A stretch of DNA of 64,000 nt, taken from the NCBI GenBank assembly GCA_963524205.1, contig CAURED010000004.1, positions 170,817 to 234,816 of the forward strand, written 5' to 3'. Shown here in pieces: positions 42,261 through 50,797 of this stretch. Each line of letters opens with the position of its first letter. Position 1 is the first letter of the stretch. The notes under the pieces are model-generated. The model was not told where the DNA came from and did no database searches. It worked only from the letters and a program-made list of their open reading frames with translations. Made by a program: the position numbers and the translations under genes. The stretch comes from Aminipila sp963524205. Lineage in GTDB: Bacteria > Bacillota > Clostridia > Peptostreptococcales > Anaerovoracaceae.

Positions 42261-43037
42261 TTAAGCTATAAGGAATCTGGAAAGGAATTCTTTTGTTCTT
42301 TCATTTTTCGGTTCCGTAAATAATATTCTAGGCGATTCATCTTCAACAATAACACCTTTGTCCATAAACACAGTACGTGATGATACGTCTCTGGCAAAAG
42401 CCATTTCATGAGTAACAATAATCATGGTCAGGCCTTCGTTTGCAAGTTTTCTCATAACATCTAAAACTTCTCCAACCATTTCTGGATCAAGGGCGCTAGT
42501 AGGTTCATCAAACAGTAATATTTCAGGCTCCATAGCTAGAGCCCTTGCTATAGCCACTCTTTGTTTCTGTCCACCTGATAATTGATGTGGCTTTGCATTA
42601 ATATACGGCAGCATTCCAACCTTGTCTAAATATTTTATGCTTAGATTCTTTGCTTCCTGACGACTCTTTTTTAATACCTTTTTAGGTCCAAGCATGCAGT
42701 TCTCCAATACCGTTAGATTATTAAAAAGATTAAACTGCTGAAAAACCATTCCAACTTTTGCCCTGTACTGCGCTACCTGCGAAGGTTTTCCGTTTATAGA
42801 CTGTCCTTTATGATAAATGCACCCTCCAGATGGTCTTTCCAACATATTCATACATCTCAACAATGTAGATTTACCTGAACCTGATGATCCAATTATGCAG
42901 ACAACATCTCCTTTATATGTTTTAAAGTCAACATCCATAAGTACTTTATGCTCTCCAAAACTTTTTTCCAGATGTTCAACCTGCAGTAATGGAATCTCTT
43001 CACTAAATGCTCCTTCATTTATATTTAATTTTTTCAT
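42261..43037 (-). CDS. Amino acid ABC transporter, ATP-binding protein
   Basis: A 258-residue ATPase of the GlnQ class. Walker A GSSGSGKST is near residue 51, the signature LSGGQKQR near 153, Walker B ILLFDEPTSALDPE near 176 and VTHEMAFA near 210. It has a 15-residue N-terminal extension before LLQVEHLEKSFG. It overlaps the permease gene by one base and closes the second amino acid ABC operon of the window, which lacks a regulator gene. Confidence 0.94.
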   Translation of the reverse strand: MKKLNINEGAFSEEIPLLQVEHLEKSFGEHKVLMDVDFKTYKGDVVCIIGSSGSGKSTLLRCMNMLERPSGGCIYHKGQSINGKPSQVAQYRAKVGMVFQQFNLFNNLTVLENCMLGPKKVLKKSRQEAKNLSIKYLDKVGMLPYINAKPHQLSGGQKQRVAIARALAMEPEILLFDEPTSALDPEMVGEVLDVMRKLANEGLTMIIVTHEMAFARDVSSRTVFMDKGVIVEDESPRILFTEPKNERTKEFLSRFLIA

Positions 43038-43834
43038 TATACAGAACCTCCTGACATCTTTACTTTTAAAGTTCCATTTCCAAAGTTATCATCCATAAAA
43101 TCAGCTCTATCTACTAATTTATAGTTATCCTGGCCTTGCATTTTTCTTTCCAGCAATTTAAGCAGCCTTGAAAGTGTAAATGTCATAATTAAATATAAAA
43201 TACATGCAATAAAGAAAGGTTCAAAATACCTATAATATGTTCCCGTAACCGATTTTGTTACAAAGAAAAGTTCTGTACATGAAATTACATTTAACACGGA
43301 AGTGTCTTTTATATTAATAATTAAATTATTACCAATCTGGGGTAATATATTAAAAAACGCCTGTGGCATTATAACACAAGCCATAGCATCTATGTGCCTC
43401 ATACCTAATGCCTGTGCAGCTTCTAATTGTCCTCCGTCAATAGACTGTATACCGCCTCTTACGGTTTCCGCCATATAAGCCCCAGTATTCACTGATACAA
43501 CCAGATAACTAGCAACAACAGCAGTAAGATTTATTCCAAATAATGCCTGTGAGCCGTAGTAAACTACCATGGCCTGTACCATCATTGGAGTGCCTCTAAA
43601 TATTTCTACATAAACAGCAAGCACTACATTTATTATGTATAGTAACATTTTTTTATACCATGCTTCTTCAGGAGATAGATTAATGCTTCTAATTACACCT
43701 ACTATAAACCCAATGATACACCCAATGATTGTACTTATTAATGCAATTTCCAGTGTCGCTGCGGCTCCTTTTAAAAATGAAGTACCATATTCATTTAAAA
43801 AAAGCTGTATCCACTGTAATGAAGTTCGTTCCAT
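43037..43834 (-). CDS. Amino acid ABC transporter, permease
   Basis: A 265-residue inner membrane permease of the HisM/GlnP type with about five hydrophobic segments. VYVEIFRGTPMMVQAMVVYYG near residue 85 and the EAA-like loop GGQLEAAQALGMRHIDAMACVIMPQ near residue 150 are visible. The start at 43834 has AAAGGAGG 7 nt upstream. The C-terminal tail of about 30 residues after the last membrane segment is soluble and charged. Confidence 0.93.
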   Translation of the reverse strand: MERTSLQWIQLFLNEYGTSFLKGAAATLEIALISTIIGCIIGFIVGVIRSINLSPEEAWYKKMLLYIINVVLAVYVEIFRGTPMMVQAMVVYYGSQALFGINLTAVVASYLVVSVNTGAYMAETVRGGIQSIDGGQLEAAQALGMRHIDAMACVIMPQAFFNILPQIGNNLIINIKDTSVLNVISCTELFFVTKSVTGTYYRYFEPFFIACILYLIMTFTLSRLLKLLERKMQGQDNYKLVDRADFMDDNFGNGTLKVKMSGGSV

Positions 43835-43877
43835 TAAAATTCCTCCTTTATCCTCCAATATTCAAGTTATTCTCAAA

Positions 43878-44732
43878 TTATGAAAGCGGCTGAATTTCAA
43901 TAGCCTTATTCATCATCTCAGCTCTATCTTCTTCCGTAATAGCATCTACAACTTTATTCACAGCATTCAATAAATTGCTATTTCCCTTTTTAACTGCAAC
44001 CCCCATGTCTACATCTCCACTGTCTACATGAAAATTTCCTTTATCTAAGGAAAGCATTACAATATCAGGATTAGCAGCCATTGCAGCAAGTGCGGTCGGC
44101 TTGTCGACTGTTACTATATCCGATTTTCCTGAAGTTAATGAAACAATTACACCAGGAACAGTATCAATACCAGGCGTCTTGTTTGCGTTAGGAATCTGGT
44201 CTAATATTTCATACCAAATTGTATTTAACTGTGAAGTTACAGTAGCTCCAGATAACTCTTCTAGAGACGCTGCCTTTTCATATTTACTTCCCTTCATAGT
44301 TAGTGGAACTAAATCAGCCTGATAATAAATATTTGAAAAGTCAATGCTTTCCTTTCTTTCATCTGTCATACACATACCAGCAACAATTGCATCAATTTTA
44401 TCAGACTGCAATGCTGGAATAAGGCCATCCCATTCAATCTTATACACTTCTAATTTATATCCCATCTCCTCAGCTATCTTTGATGCATACATAATGTCAT
44501 ATCCATTTGCATAATCCTTTGTACCCGCAATCGGTACCGCACCATTTGAATCATCTGACTGAGTCCAGTTGAAAGGTGCATATGCACATTCCATGCCCAC
44601 TCTAAGTACCTTTGTTTCATTCTCTTTTACTGCTTCAGAACCATCCTCTTTAGTTCCGCATGCAACAAAAGCAAGTACTAAACTTACAATCATACCAATA
44701 ACAAATAATTTCTTAATCATTGTCTTCATCAT
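43878..44732 (-). CDS. Amino acid ABC transporter, substrate-binding lipoprotein
   Basis: A 284-residue lipoprotein with signal peptide and lipobox LAFVAC, lipidated Cys near residue 26. RVGMECAYAPFNWTQSDDSNGAVPI near residue 45 and AGMCMTDERKESIDFSNIYY near 117 resemble arginine/lysine or cystine-type binding proteins with the long AYAPFNW loop. It is the first gene of the operon, downstream of the duplicated promoter/terminator cassette. The ligand is not decidable by eye. Confidence 0.92.
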   Translation of the reverse strand: MMKTMIKKLFVIGMIVSLVLAFVACGTKEDGSEAVKENETKVLRVGMECAYAPFNWTQSDDSNGAVPIAGTKDYANGYDIMYASKIAEEMGYKLEVYKIEWDGLIPALQSDKIDAIVAGMCMTDERKESIDFSNIYYQADLVPLTMKGSKYEKAASLEELSGATVTSQLNTIWYEILDQIPNANKTPGIDTVPGVIVSLTSGKSDIVTVDKPTALAAMAANPDIVMLSLDKGNFHVDSGDVDMGVAVKKGNSNLLNAVNKVVDAITEEDRAEMMNKAIEIQPLS

Positions 44733-44817
44733 CTTTTACCTCATTCCTTTTTATTTTCATCTTTTTTATTTTCAAGCAGAAGGATTTTTTTAACCTTCAA
44801 CAACTTAAACATTTTAA

Positions 44818-44931
44818 TAAAAAAGCGTCAACTTGTATAAGTAAACGCCTTTGTTTATAAATATTCATTTATTATATATATATTAAAATCACCTGTCAAT
44901 AATTATTTATACTTTCTAAAAAGATTTTTAT
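44818..44931 (-). repeat. Promoter-terminator cassette, copy A
   Basis: On the minus strand: perfect TTGACA (44894-44899), 17-bp spacer, perfect TATAAT (44871-44876), a short leader, then a stem GCGTTTACTT / AAGTTGACGC (44825-44848, one mismatch) followed by a T run. It is an imperfect direct repeat of the cassette at 44973-45091. It is the nearer one to the ABC operon, 86 bp from its start codon. Read-through of the hairpin would be needed to express the transporter. Confidence 0.85.
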
Positions 44932-44972
44932 GAACAATCTGCCTATTTATACTACGCAATATTTCCTCATAA

Positions 44973-45091
44973 TCGAAAAGGCGTCAACTAAAATAAGTTA
45001 ACGCCTTTGTTAATAAATATGCATTCGATTATAAATAAATTAAAATAATTTGTCAATATTCTTTTTAAATTTTCTAAAAATTTTCTTTATG
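44973..45091 (-). repeat. Promoter-terminator cassette, copy B
   Basis: Minus strand: perfect TTGACA (45051-45056), 17-bp spacer, perfect TATAAT (45028-45033), then a leader and a fully paired stem AAAGGCGTTAACT / AGTTGACGCCTTT with a short T run (about 44974-45006). It starts exactly at the end of the recombinase gene. It shares with copy A the two promoter boxes, spacer and hairpin, and the block TTTCTAAAAA upstream. The predicted RNA is only about 45-50 nt. The gap 44733-45086 otherwise holds a small AAGGTT hairpin near 44779-44798. Confidence 0.85.
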
Positions 45092-45995
45092 CTCTTGGAT
45101 GGGTTCTGTCATATACATCTTTTATACGATTCTTGGTAACAGATAAATAAATCTGCGTAGCCGTTATATCCTCGTGTCCCATTAATTCTTGCAAAGATTT
45201 TAAATCTGCACCATTCTGAATCATATGTACTGCAAAAGAATTTCTTAGAGTCTGTGGCGTAATCTTGCTATCAATTCCAGCTTGTTCTGCATACTCTTTT
45301 AGAATTTTCCACAATCCCTGCCGGGTTAATTTTTCTCCAAAATAGTTTACAAATAAAGCTTCCTTCGGAGGATCTGCATCCTTATTTTTTATCAGCTTAT
45401 CTCTGATTTCAAAAATATAATTTTCAACAGCCGCTCTTGCAGGTCTTCCCATAGGAATAATCCTGGCTTTGCCATGTTCCCCATTACAGGTAATAAATCC
45501 AAGTCTTAAGTTTATATCGTCAACCTTTGCTTCTATTAGCTCACTGACTCTAATGCCAGTAGCATACATTAACTCTAAAATTGCTTTATCTCTTTGACCT
45601 TTTATAGAATCGTCTGGCAGTGACAATAATTTGTCTATTTCTTCAATTGTTAGATATTCTAGTTGCTTACGTTCAATTTTAGGAGATTTTATATTAACAA
45701 CAGGATTCTCTTTTACATACCCTTTAGCGGCCATGAAGTTATAAAAAGCCCTTAAAGAAGCCACTTTTCTGTTTACAGTCGCTGAAGATTTTCCATCAGT
45801 TTTTAACTTAAGAACGAAAGAAACAACCTCAGTATTTGAGCCATCATCCAGCTGACCAATATTCTTTTCTTCCAAAAATCTACTATACTCTAAGACATCC
45901 CTGCAATAAGCTTGCAAAGAGTTTTCAGACATCCTGCGTTCACTAGTTAAATATTTTTTAAATTGCTCTAAATAATCATTCATTTTTGTCTCCAT
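45087..45995 (-). CDS. XerC/XerD-like tyrosine recombinase with altered active-site box
   Basis: A 302-residue site-specific recombinase. The N-terminal SAM-like domain (YLEQFKKYLTSERRMSENSL) and the catalytic domain are complete. Arg is in ATGIRVSEL near residue 148, Lys in GEHGKARIIP near 175, the second Arg in TPQTLRNSFA near 250, His in LMGHEDITATQ near 273 and the nucleophile Tyr in TQIYLS near 283. The usual HxxR box is QTLR here, so the first His is Gln. Length and position beside spoIIM point to a chromosomal Xer-type enzyme rather than a phage integrase. Confidence 0.88.
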   Translation of the reverse strand: METKMNDYLEQFKKYLTSERRMSENSLQAYCRDVLEYSRFLEEKNIGQLDDGSNTEVVSFVLKLKTDGKSSATVNRKVASLRAFYNFMAAKGYVKENPVVNIKSPKIERKQLEYLTIEEIDKLLSLPDDSIKGQRDKAILELMYATGIRVSELIEAKVDDINLRLGFITCNGEHGKARIIPMGRPARAAVENYIFEIRDKLIKNKDADPPKEALFVNYFGEKLTRQGLWKILKEYAEQAGIDSKITPQTLRNSFAVHMIQNGADLKSLQELMGHEDITATQIYLSVTKNRIKDVYDRTHPRA

Positions 45996-46040
45996 TAATT
46001 TTCCCTAATTTAATTAGTATACTCTAGAGGGACAAGGTTT

Positions 46041-46063
46041 ACAATAATAATATATATTATTGT
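46041..46063. repeat. AT-rich inverted repeat between xer-like gene and spoIIM
   Basis: ACAATAATA and TATTATTGT form 9-bp arms around a 5-bp centre, inside the divergent promoter region. It could be a regulator site; the low complexity makes chance a fair alternative. Confidence 0.35.
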
Positions 46064-46129
46064 ACTATTTTTGACTTCAACAGCATATCCTTTAATCATA
46101 ACTACCGTTATTTTTAAGAGGATATTAAC

Positions 46130-46756
46130 ATGAGAAAAACAATTTTATCAAATACAATTGAAACACTATCTTATTCTAAAGAATGTACGGCAATGCTGTT
46201 TTTTGTGTTCATTTTTGGTATTTCTACTGGCGTATTTTTCGAAGTTATGATGAACACTGATATCAAATCAGACATGCAATATTATCTCCAGTCTCTGCTT
46301 CGTTCTCCTATTGATACTACTACCGGTACTGCTAGTTCGTTTGTTGCGTTAATGGGTTCAATAATAACCAATATACTTGCAATTGCTTTGATTACTTTAT
46401 CAGGTTATACAAAATTTTCGTACCCCGCTTCTTCTCTGATATTGCTCATAAAAGGTTTATCTCTAGGTTATTGTTGTGCATTAATATTAGAGACTTTGGC
46501 GCTTAAAGGAGTTTTCATCATTGTATTATCGCTCTTCCCACAAAATACGCTGCTCATTCCAACCATTTTTATATCTGCAAATATTGCCATTAACAAAGCT
46601 TCATCTCAAAAATACAAAAAAAATAAAGGTACAGTTAGAAGCTTTCATGCCTCAGATACTCCATACCTTTATGCTAATGCATTTTTATGCGTAATAGTTA
46701 TTGTAAGCTGCATTCTTCAAAGTATATTCCTACCTATTGCTGCAAAGCTCATTTGA
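46130..46756 (+). CDS. spoIIM: Stage II sporulation protein M
   Basis: A 208-residue membrane protein with about five hydrophobic segments. In spore formers SpoIIM acts with SpoIID and SpoIIP in peptidoglycan breakdown during engulfment. The pattern FFVFIFGISTGVFFE near residue 24, a central ITNILAIALITLSGYTKF and ILLIKGLSLGYCCALI are typical. The gene lies next to a Xer-type recombinase, as spoIIM does next to xerD in Bacillus. Its 3' end overlaps the convergent NUDIX gene by 27 bp. Confidence 0.86.
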   Translation: MRKTILSNTIETLSYSKECTAMLFFVFIFGISTGVFFEVMMNTDIKSDMQYYLQSLLRSPIDTTTGTASSFVALMGSIITNILAIALITLSGYTKFSYPASSLILLIKGLSLGYCCALILETLALKGVFIIVLSLFPQNTLLIPTIFISANIAINKASSQKYKKNKGTVRSFHASDTPYLYANAFLCVIVIVSCILQSIFLPIAAKLI

Positions 46757-47293
46757 TTTTAGCTTTAGCTTTGCCCATGCCTGCATGATTGCAATGGCTG
46801 TTTTTCCGTCCTCAACCTCACCATTTACAGCCATTTTGAATAGTTCCTCCAAATCAACCTCAAATATATCAAGGGCTTCGTTTTCATCAAATGCAGTATC
46901 TCCTGGAACTAAATCTGTGCAAAGGTAAATATATAATGCCTCTTTAGAATATCCAACGGAAGGATAGAATTTAGTCAAATACTCTATTTTACCTGCAGTA
47001 TAACCAGTCTCTTCTTTTAATTCACGAACTGCAGTATTATAAGGGTCTTCTCCTTTTTCAATTTTACCTGCTGGTATTTCCATAATGACCTTTTCGATTG
47101 GTTTTCTGAATTGTCTAACCATGATTACTTTTCCATCTTCTTTTACAGCAATCATAGCAACCCCACCATTATGTTCCACTATTTCTCTATAAGAAGTACG
47201 GCCATTTATAACCTCAACTTTATCTTTTCTTAAGTTTAAAATCGCCCCTTCATAAATCATCTCACTAGATAATGTTTTTTCTTCAAAAGTCAT
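46730..47293 (-). CDS. NUDIX hydrolase, ADP-ribose pyrophosphatase-like
   Basis: A 187-residue NUDIX protein. The NUDIX box GKIEKGEDPYNTAVRELKEETGY lies near residues 77-99 with the metal-binding REXXEE core. FYPSVGYSKEALYIYLC follows, as in NudF-type ADP-ribose pyrophosphatases that give AMP and ribose-5-phosphate. It is 12 bp after proC on the same strand and ends inside the convergent spoIIM gene. Confidence 0.92.
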   Translation of the reverse strand: MTFEEKTLSSEMIYEGAILNLRKDKVEVINGRTSYREIVEHNGGVAMIAVKEDGKVIMVRQFRKPIEKVIMEIPAGKIEKGEDPYNTAVRELKEETGYTAGKIEYLTKFYPSVGYSKEALYIYLCTDLVPGDTAFDENEALDIFEVDLEELFKMAVNGEVEDGKTAIAIMQAWAKLKLKSNELCSNR

Positions 47294-47305
47294 AATAAAC
47301 TCCTC

Positions 47306-48106
47306 TTATTTACTCATTAATTTAGATTTATCTACAGCAGCCTGGAAACCAGATTGAACCAATTCTGCAAAACCTTTTTCCTGTAAGGTATTTACAGCCT
47401 CAATAGTAGTCCCCCCAGGAGAGCAGACATTTATTCGAAGTTGAACTGGGTCAATACCCGTTTCAAGCACCATCTTTGCTGCCCCCAAAACGGACTGGGC
47501 AGCAAACACAATGGCTTGTTCCTTATTCATCCCATTCTTTACTGCTGCCTCTGCCAATGCATCAATATACATATAAGTATATGCCGGACTACTTCCACTA
47601 ACCCCAATTACACAGTGTATTAGCTCTTCTTTAACCTCTTCAGCCTTCCCTATGGATTTAAAGATATCAAATACTGAGGCGAACTGTTGATCCTCTACGT
47701 TGGTATTTCTACTTACAGAAGTCATGGCTTCATTTACCATAGCTGGCGTATTTGGCATTACTCTGACAATTTTAGCATCTTTACCTACATAATTACCGAT
47801 ACTCTCTATTGTAATTCCTGCAGCCATTGAAACCAAAATCTTTTCATTGGTATAGTTTTGTGCCACCTGCGGCATTACATCAGGAAACATGTTAGGCTTC
47901 ACTCCAAGCATTACTACATCACAAACATCTACTAGCTCTGCAATATTATAGCATGCCTTAACACCAAGTTCTGAACAAAGTTTGTCCAGTTTTTCTATAT
48001 TTCTTCCACATACAAATAGATCTTTAGACTGAATTTTTCCTGATGCTAAGTATCCTCTAAGTATGGCTCCACCCATGTTTCCAGCGCCTATAAATCCAAG
48101 TTTCAT
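47306..48106 (-). CDS. proC: Pyrroline-5-carboxylate reductase
   Basis: A 266-residue NAD(P)H enzyme for the last step of proline synthesis. KLGFIGAGNMGGAILRGYL opens the Rossmann fold, VMLGVKPNMFPDV lies near residue 68, and the signature SGSSPAYTYMYIDALAEAAVKNG near 162 and SPGGTTIEAVNTL near 228 are clear. The start at 48106 is 1 bp behind the proB stop, with AAAGGCGG as ribosome site inside proB. Confidence 0.96.
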   Translation of the reverse strand: MKLGFIGAGNMGGAILRGYLASGKIQSKDLFVCGRNIEKLDKLCSELGVKACYNIAELVDVCDVVMLGVKPNMFPDVMPQVAQNYTNEKILVSMAAGITIESIGNYVGKDAKIVRVMPNTPAMVNEAMTSVSRNTNVEDQQFASVFDIFKSIGKAEEVKEELIHCVIGVSGSSPAYTYMYIDALAEAAVKNGMNKEQAIVFAAQSVLGAAKMVLETGIDPVQLRINVCSPGGTTIEAVNTLQEKGFAELVQSGFQAAVDKSKLMSK

Positions 48107-48107
48107 T

Positions 48108-48911
48108 CTAATCCGCCTTTCCAAAGAAAACCGTTCCAGTTTCTTCATCGCATGCTGCATCCTTTATAATGTTTAATTTCTTACCATTCAACAAGACCAG
48201 GGGTATTCCATATTGGTTCACTTTTCTTGCAGCTTCAATCTTACAAGTAATGCCTCCAGTTCCAAAACTACTTTTTCCCTTTACATCTATGTTTCCCAAA
48301 AGTTCATTAATATCAACAATTTCTTCAATTAGCTTAGCATCTTTATAAGATTTAGGATCCTTGTCGAAAACTCCATCAATATCACTTAATATGATAAGTG
48401 CATCTGCGTTCCAAAGGCTTGCTGTAAGTGCACTTAAAGTGTCATTATCACCTATTTTTATTTCATCTACACTTACACTGTCATTTTCATTGATAATAGG
48501 CACCACTCCTTCATCAATTAGTGTAAATAAAGCATTTCTTATATTTAAATTTCTTGTATGCTCTTCAAAATCTTCTTTTGTCAGAAGAATTTGTCCTACG
48601 TGTACACCATAATCCCCAAAGTATTCTTTATAAGCCATCATAAGTTCTACTTGGCCAATTGCACAAAGTGCCTGCTTATAGTTAATGTCTCCTTTTCTGC
48701 TCCATTTATTTATAGCGCCAATACCGCAGATTCTGGCACCTGAAGAAACTATAACTACCTGTTTTCCCAGCTGCATCAGACCATGTACCTGCTCCACTAT
48801 GTTATGTAATGCTGTTTTGTTTACATTGCCCTGATCATCAGACAATACATTACTGCCTAGCTTTATTACGATTTTTTTGCTTTCGTTAATTATATTACTT
48901 ATCGCACCCAT
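48108..48911 (-). CDS. proB: Glutamate 5-kinase
   Basis: A 267-residue amino acid kinase for the first step of proline synthesis. KIVIKLGSNVLSD near the N-terminus, VVIVSSGARICGIGAI near residue 48, PIINENDSVSVDEIKIGDNDTLSA near 140 and GTGGITCKIEAARK near 217 are family motifs. It lacks the C-terminal PUA domain of the E. coli enzyme, as is common in Firmicutes. It forms an operon with proC; the partner proA is 11 kb away at 59925. Confidence 0.96.
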   Translation of the reverse strand: MGAISNIINESKKIVIKLGSNVLSDDQGNVNKTALHNIVEQVHGLMQLGKQVVIVSSGARICGIGAINKWSRKGDINYKQALCAIGQVELMMAYKEYFGDYGVHVGQILLTKEDFEEHTRNLNIRNALFTLIDEGVVPIINENDSVSVDEIKIGDNDTLSALTASLWNADALIILSDIDGVFDKDPKSYKDAKLIEEIVDINELLGNIDVKGKSSFGTGGITCKIEAARKVNQYGIPLVLLNGKKLNIIKDAACDEETGTVFFGKAD

Positions 48912-49057
48912 ATTTTCTCCCGTTCCAATGGGATTGTAAAATACAACCCACTATATTTTAAATATTCATCATCTATCATACAGCCAAATATTATACACCT
49001 TTTTTGGTATAATTTAAATAGTTAATAACCAAACAAAAATAAAACATATGGAAACCT

Positions 49058-49666
49058 TTACTCCATATGATTTTCAAGAAATAGCGGAATGCTCTCCGTA
49101 AAAAATCCATTAAACGTATCTATCATTTTATTTAAATCTTCCGGTAAAACTCCTAATGCCTGCTGAATAGCAATTCCATCCACAGCAGCTACCAGTATGG
49201 AAGCCACACTCTTTTTATATTCATTATTTTCTATTTCAAAAGCTTCTCCAAATAAATCGGCCGTATTCTTTATGATTTCAAAGTAATTGTTTTGATATTT
49301 ATCCTTTATTGGCCTGTCTCTAACAATGACATCACTAAGTAAAAGGATATGCAGTTTTTGCTCATCTATCTTAGACAATCTTTTAGTTACTTCTGAAACT
49401 ATTTCAGAAAGCAATTCTCTTCCTTTTTTCGCAATTCTTTCATCCTTCACTGTTTCCACCATCTTATGAGTAAATTGAAGTGATTGCTTCATTACATCAA
49501 ACATGATTTCATCTTTATTCTTATAATGATGATATAGTGAACCTGTCGTCAGACCCGCTTTCAATGCAATTTTCCGAACTGTAGTTTCTTCAATTGAATT
49601 TTCCTTTAACACTTCAATAGCAGCATCAATTATTCGTTGTTTTCTTTTATTCACTTCACTCATCAT
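49058..49666 (-). CDS. TetR family transcriptional regulator
   Basis: A 202-residue repressor. The N-terminal HTH reads TTVRKIALKAGLTTGSLYHHYKNKDEIMFDVM at residues 28-60. The C-terminal ligand-binding domain is all-helical and not recognisable further. It lies downstream of the hypB-oxidoreductase-hypA-DUF5692 operon on the same strand, behind a terminator at 49739-49771, so it has its own message. It is the natural candidate to bind the palindrome at 54682-54705 in front of hypB (inference). Confidence 0.9.
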   Translation of the reverse strand: MMSEVNKRKQRIIDAAIEVLKENSIEETTVRKIALKAGLTTGSLYHHYKNKDEIMFDVMKQSLQFTHKMVETVKDERIAKKGRELLSEIVSEVTKRLSKIDEQKLHILLLSDVIVRDRPIKDKYQNNYFEIIKNTADLFGEAFEIENNEYKKSVASILVAAVDGIAIQQALGVLPEDLNKMIDTFNGFFTESIPLFLENHME

Positions 49667-49738
49667 TTGTCCCTCATTTTTACTAATTTATAGATTAATA
49701 TTAGCATAAAACTATTTTACTTGCTATAATAATAAATA

Positions 49739-49771
49739 TAAAAAAGGGTTAGACCTCTGTTTGTCTAACCC
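49739..49771 (-). terminator. Terminator after the DUF5692-like gene
   Basis: Minus strand GGGTTAGAC pairs with GTCTAACCC and is followed by TTTTTT. It separates the four-gene operon from the tetR gene. Confidence 0.88.
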
Positions 49772-49792
49772 TATAAATAGCTGCTTTAAAAT

Positions 49793-50782
49793 TTATGCCG
49801 CCATCTCTTTAACTTCTTTATATTCTTTACGCTCAACATATAATTCCCCTGTATATGGATTTTTCTTTGTCTTTTTTATTTTACAAATCATATAAATAAC
49901 TACTGCAACATTACTTACCAGTGCAAAAGCTCCCCAGAAAGTATATAAACCTGGGTTATATGTAGATTTTACCACAAACATTCCTTCGTCTTGGAAGGAT
50001 GGGAAGGTCTGCGCAAACATACACCAAATTGCCAGTGTCTGTGCTCTATGTTGAAGCCATGCACCTTTGCCAAGTGTAAATGCACAAAGAGTGGGTGCAA
50101 ATAATAGGGCAAACCCTGCGTACCATGAATGTGTAGGAATACAGTTATATGTGTAAGCAAAATTCCAAACATCATATGCAATAATCCAGAACCACAGCAT
50201 ATCAGGCCATAACATATCCCTGCTGCCATCTTTATCTGTTTTTTTACGGATAACAATTCCAAACCATCCTGTTATAGCAATAATATTAAGTAACCCAGCT
50301 ATTCCATTCATATAATTCCATGGTCCGCCCATTACACCTACTGCTTCACCTTCAATTGGTCCCGAATTGGTAAGCCAATAGTTCATGCCAACCTGAAAGT
50401 CTCTTGTCATGGCTTCCAGAATGTTAATAGCCAGTATTAAAGGTGGAAAGCAAAGTGCTATTTTATTATCCGCCAGTCTCCATGTAATTTGTCCGGTTAT
50501 CTTATCTTTCTTCTCAATATGTCTGATACACCAGAATCCGACGCACCCTGCTGTTGCAGAATAAACCTTTGCCAGATGGAACCAGTCCGTATAAGTTTCC
50601 TCTTTTAAAGTAGTCGCCCACATTATGCTCAAGACAACAGGTAAAACAATAAAACTGAAAAAGCCTGCCCACTTCCATCTTCGTGCAAACTCATTAAATA
50701 TGAACAAGCCTGCAAAAACCACAAGCCATATTCCCCATGCAGAGAAAAAAGTTGCCCCCTCTGCATAATTAAAAGTAAACAT
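49793..50782 (-). CDS. Multispan membrane protein, DUF5692-like
   Basis: A 329-residue protein with about eight to nine hydrophobic segments and many aromatic residues (WFHLAKVYSATAGCVGFWCIRHIEKK, FWIIAYDVWNFAYTYNC). The C-terminal 25 residues are charged and cytoplasmic. I recognise it as DUF5692, a family without known function. It is the last gene of the operon with hypB, the Fe-S/FAD oxidoreductase and hypA, 15 bp after hypA. A role in carrying the substrate or a metal for that system is possible (inference). Confidence 0.8.
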   Translation of the reverse strand: MFTFNYAEGATFFSAWGIWLVVFAGLFIFNEFARRWKWAGFFSFIVLPVVLSIMWATTLKEETYTDWFHLAKVYSATAGCVGFWCIRHIEKKDKITGQITWRLADNKIALCFPPLILAINILEAMTRDFQVGMNYWLTNSGPIEGEAVGVMGGPWNYMNGIAGLLNIIAITGWFGIVIRKKTDKDGSRDMLWPDMLWFWIIAYDVWNFAYTYNCIPTHSWYAGFALLFAPTLCAFTLGKGAWLQHRAQTLAIWCMFAQTFPSFQDEGMFVVKSTYNPGLYTFWGAFALVSNVAVVIYMICKIKKTKKNPYTGELYVERKEYKEVKEMAA

Positions 50783-50797
50783 AAAATCTCCTCCTTT

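Noticed and set aside
44818..45091. Repeats that could be read as a short CRISPR array
   Set aside because: Only two copies of about 115 bp exist, each with promoter boxes and a terminator-like hairpin; there are no spacers and no cas genes.
45087..45995. Tyrosine recombinase as the integrase of a mobile element
   Set aside because: No att-like repeats, phage or conjugation genes are near, and the length and the spoIIM neighbour match chromosomal Xer enzymes.
48912..49057. T-box or other riboswitch in front of proB
   Set aside because: The 146-bp gap lacks the T-box sequence and any clear riboswitch core; only a ribosome site GGGAG is evident.
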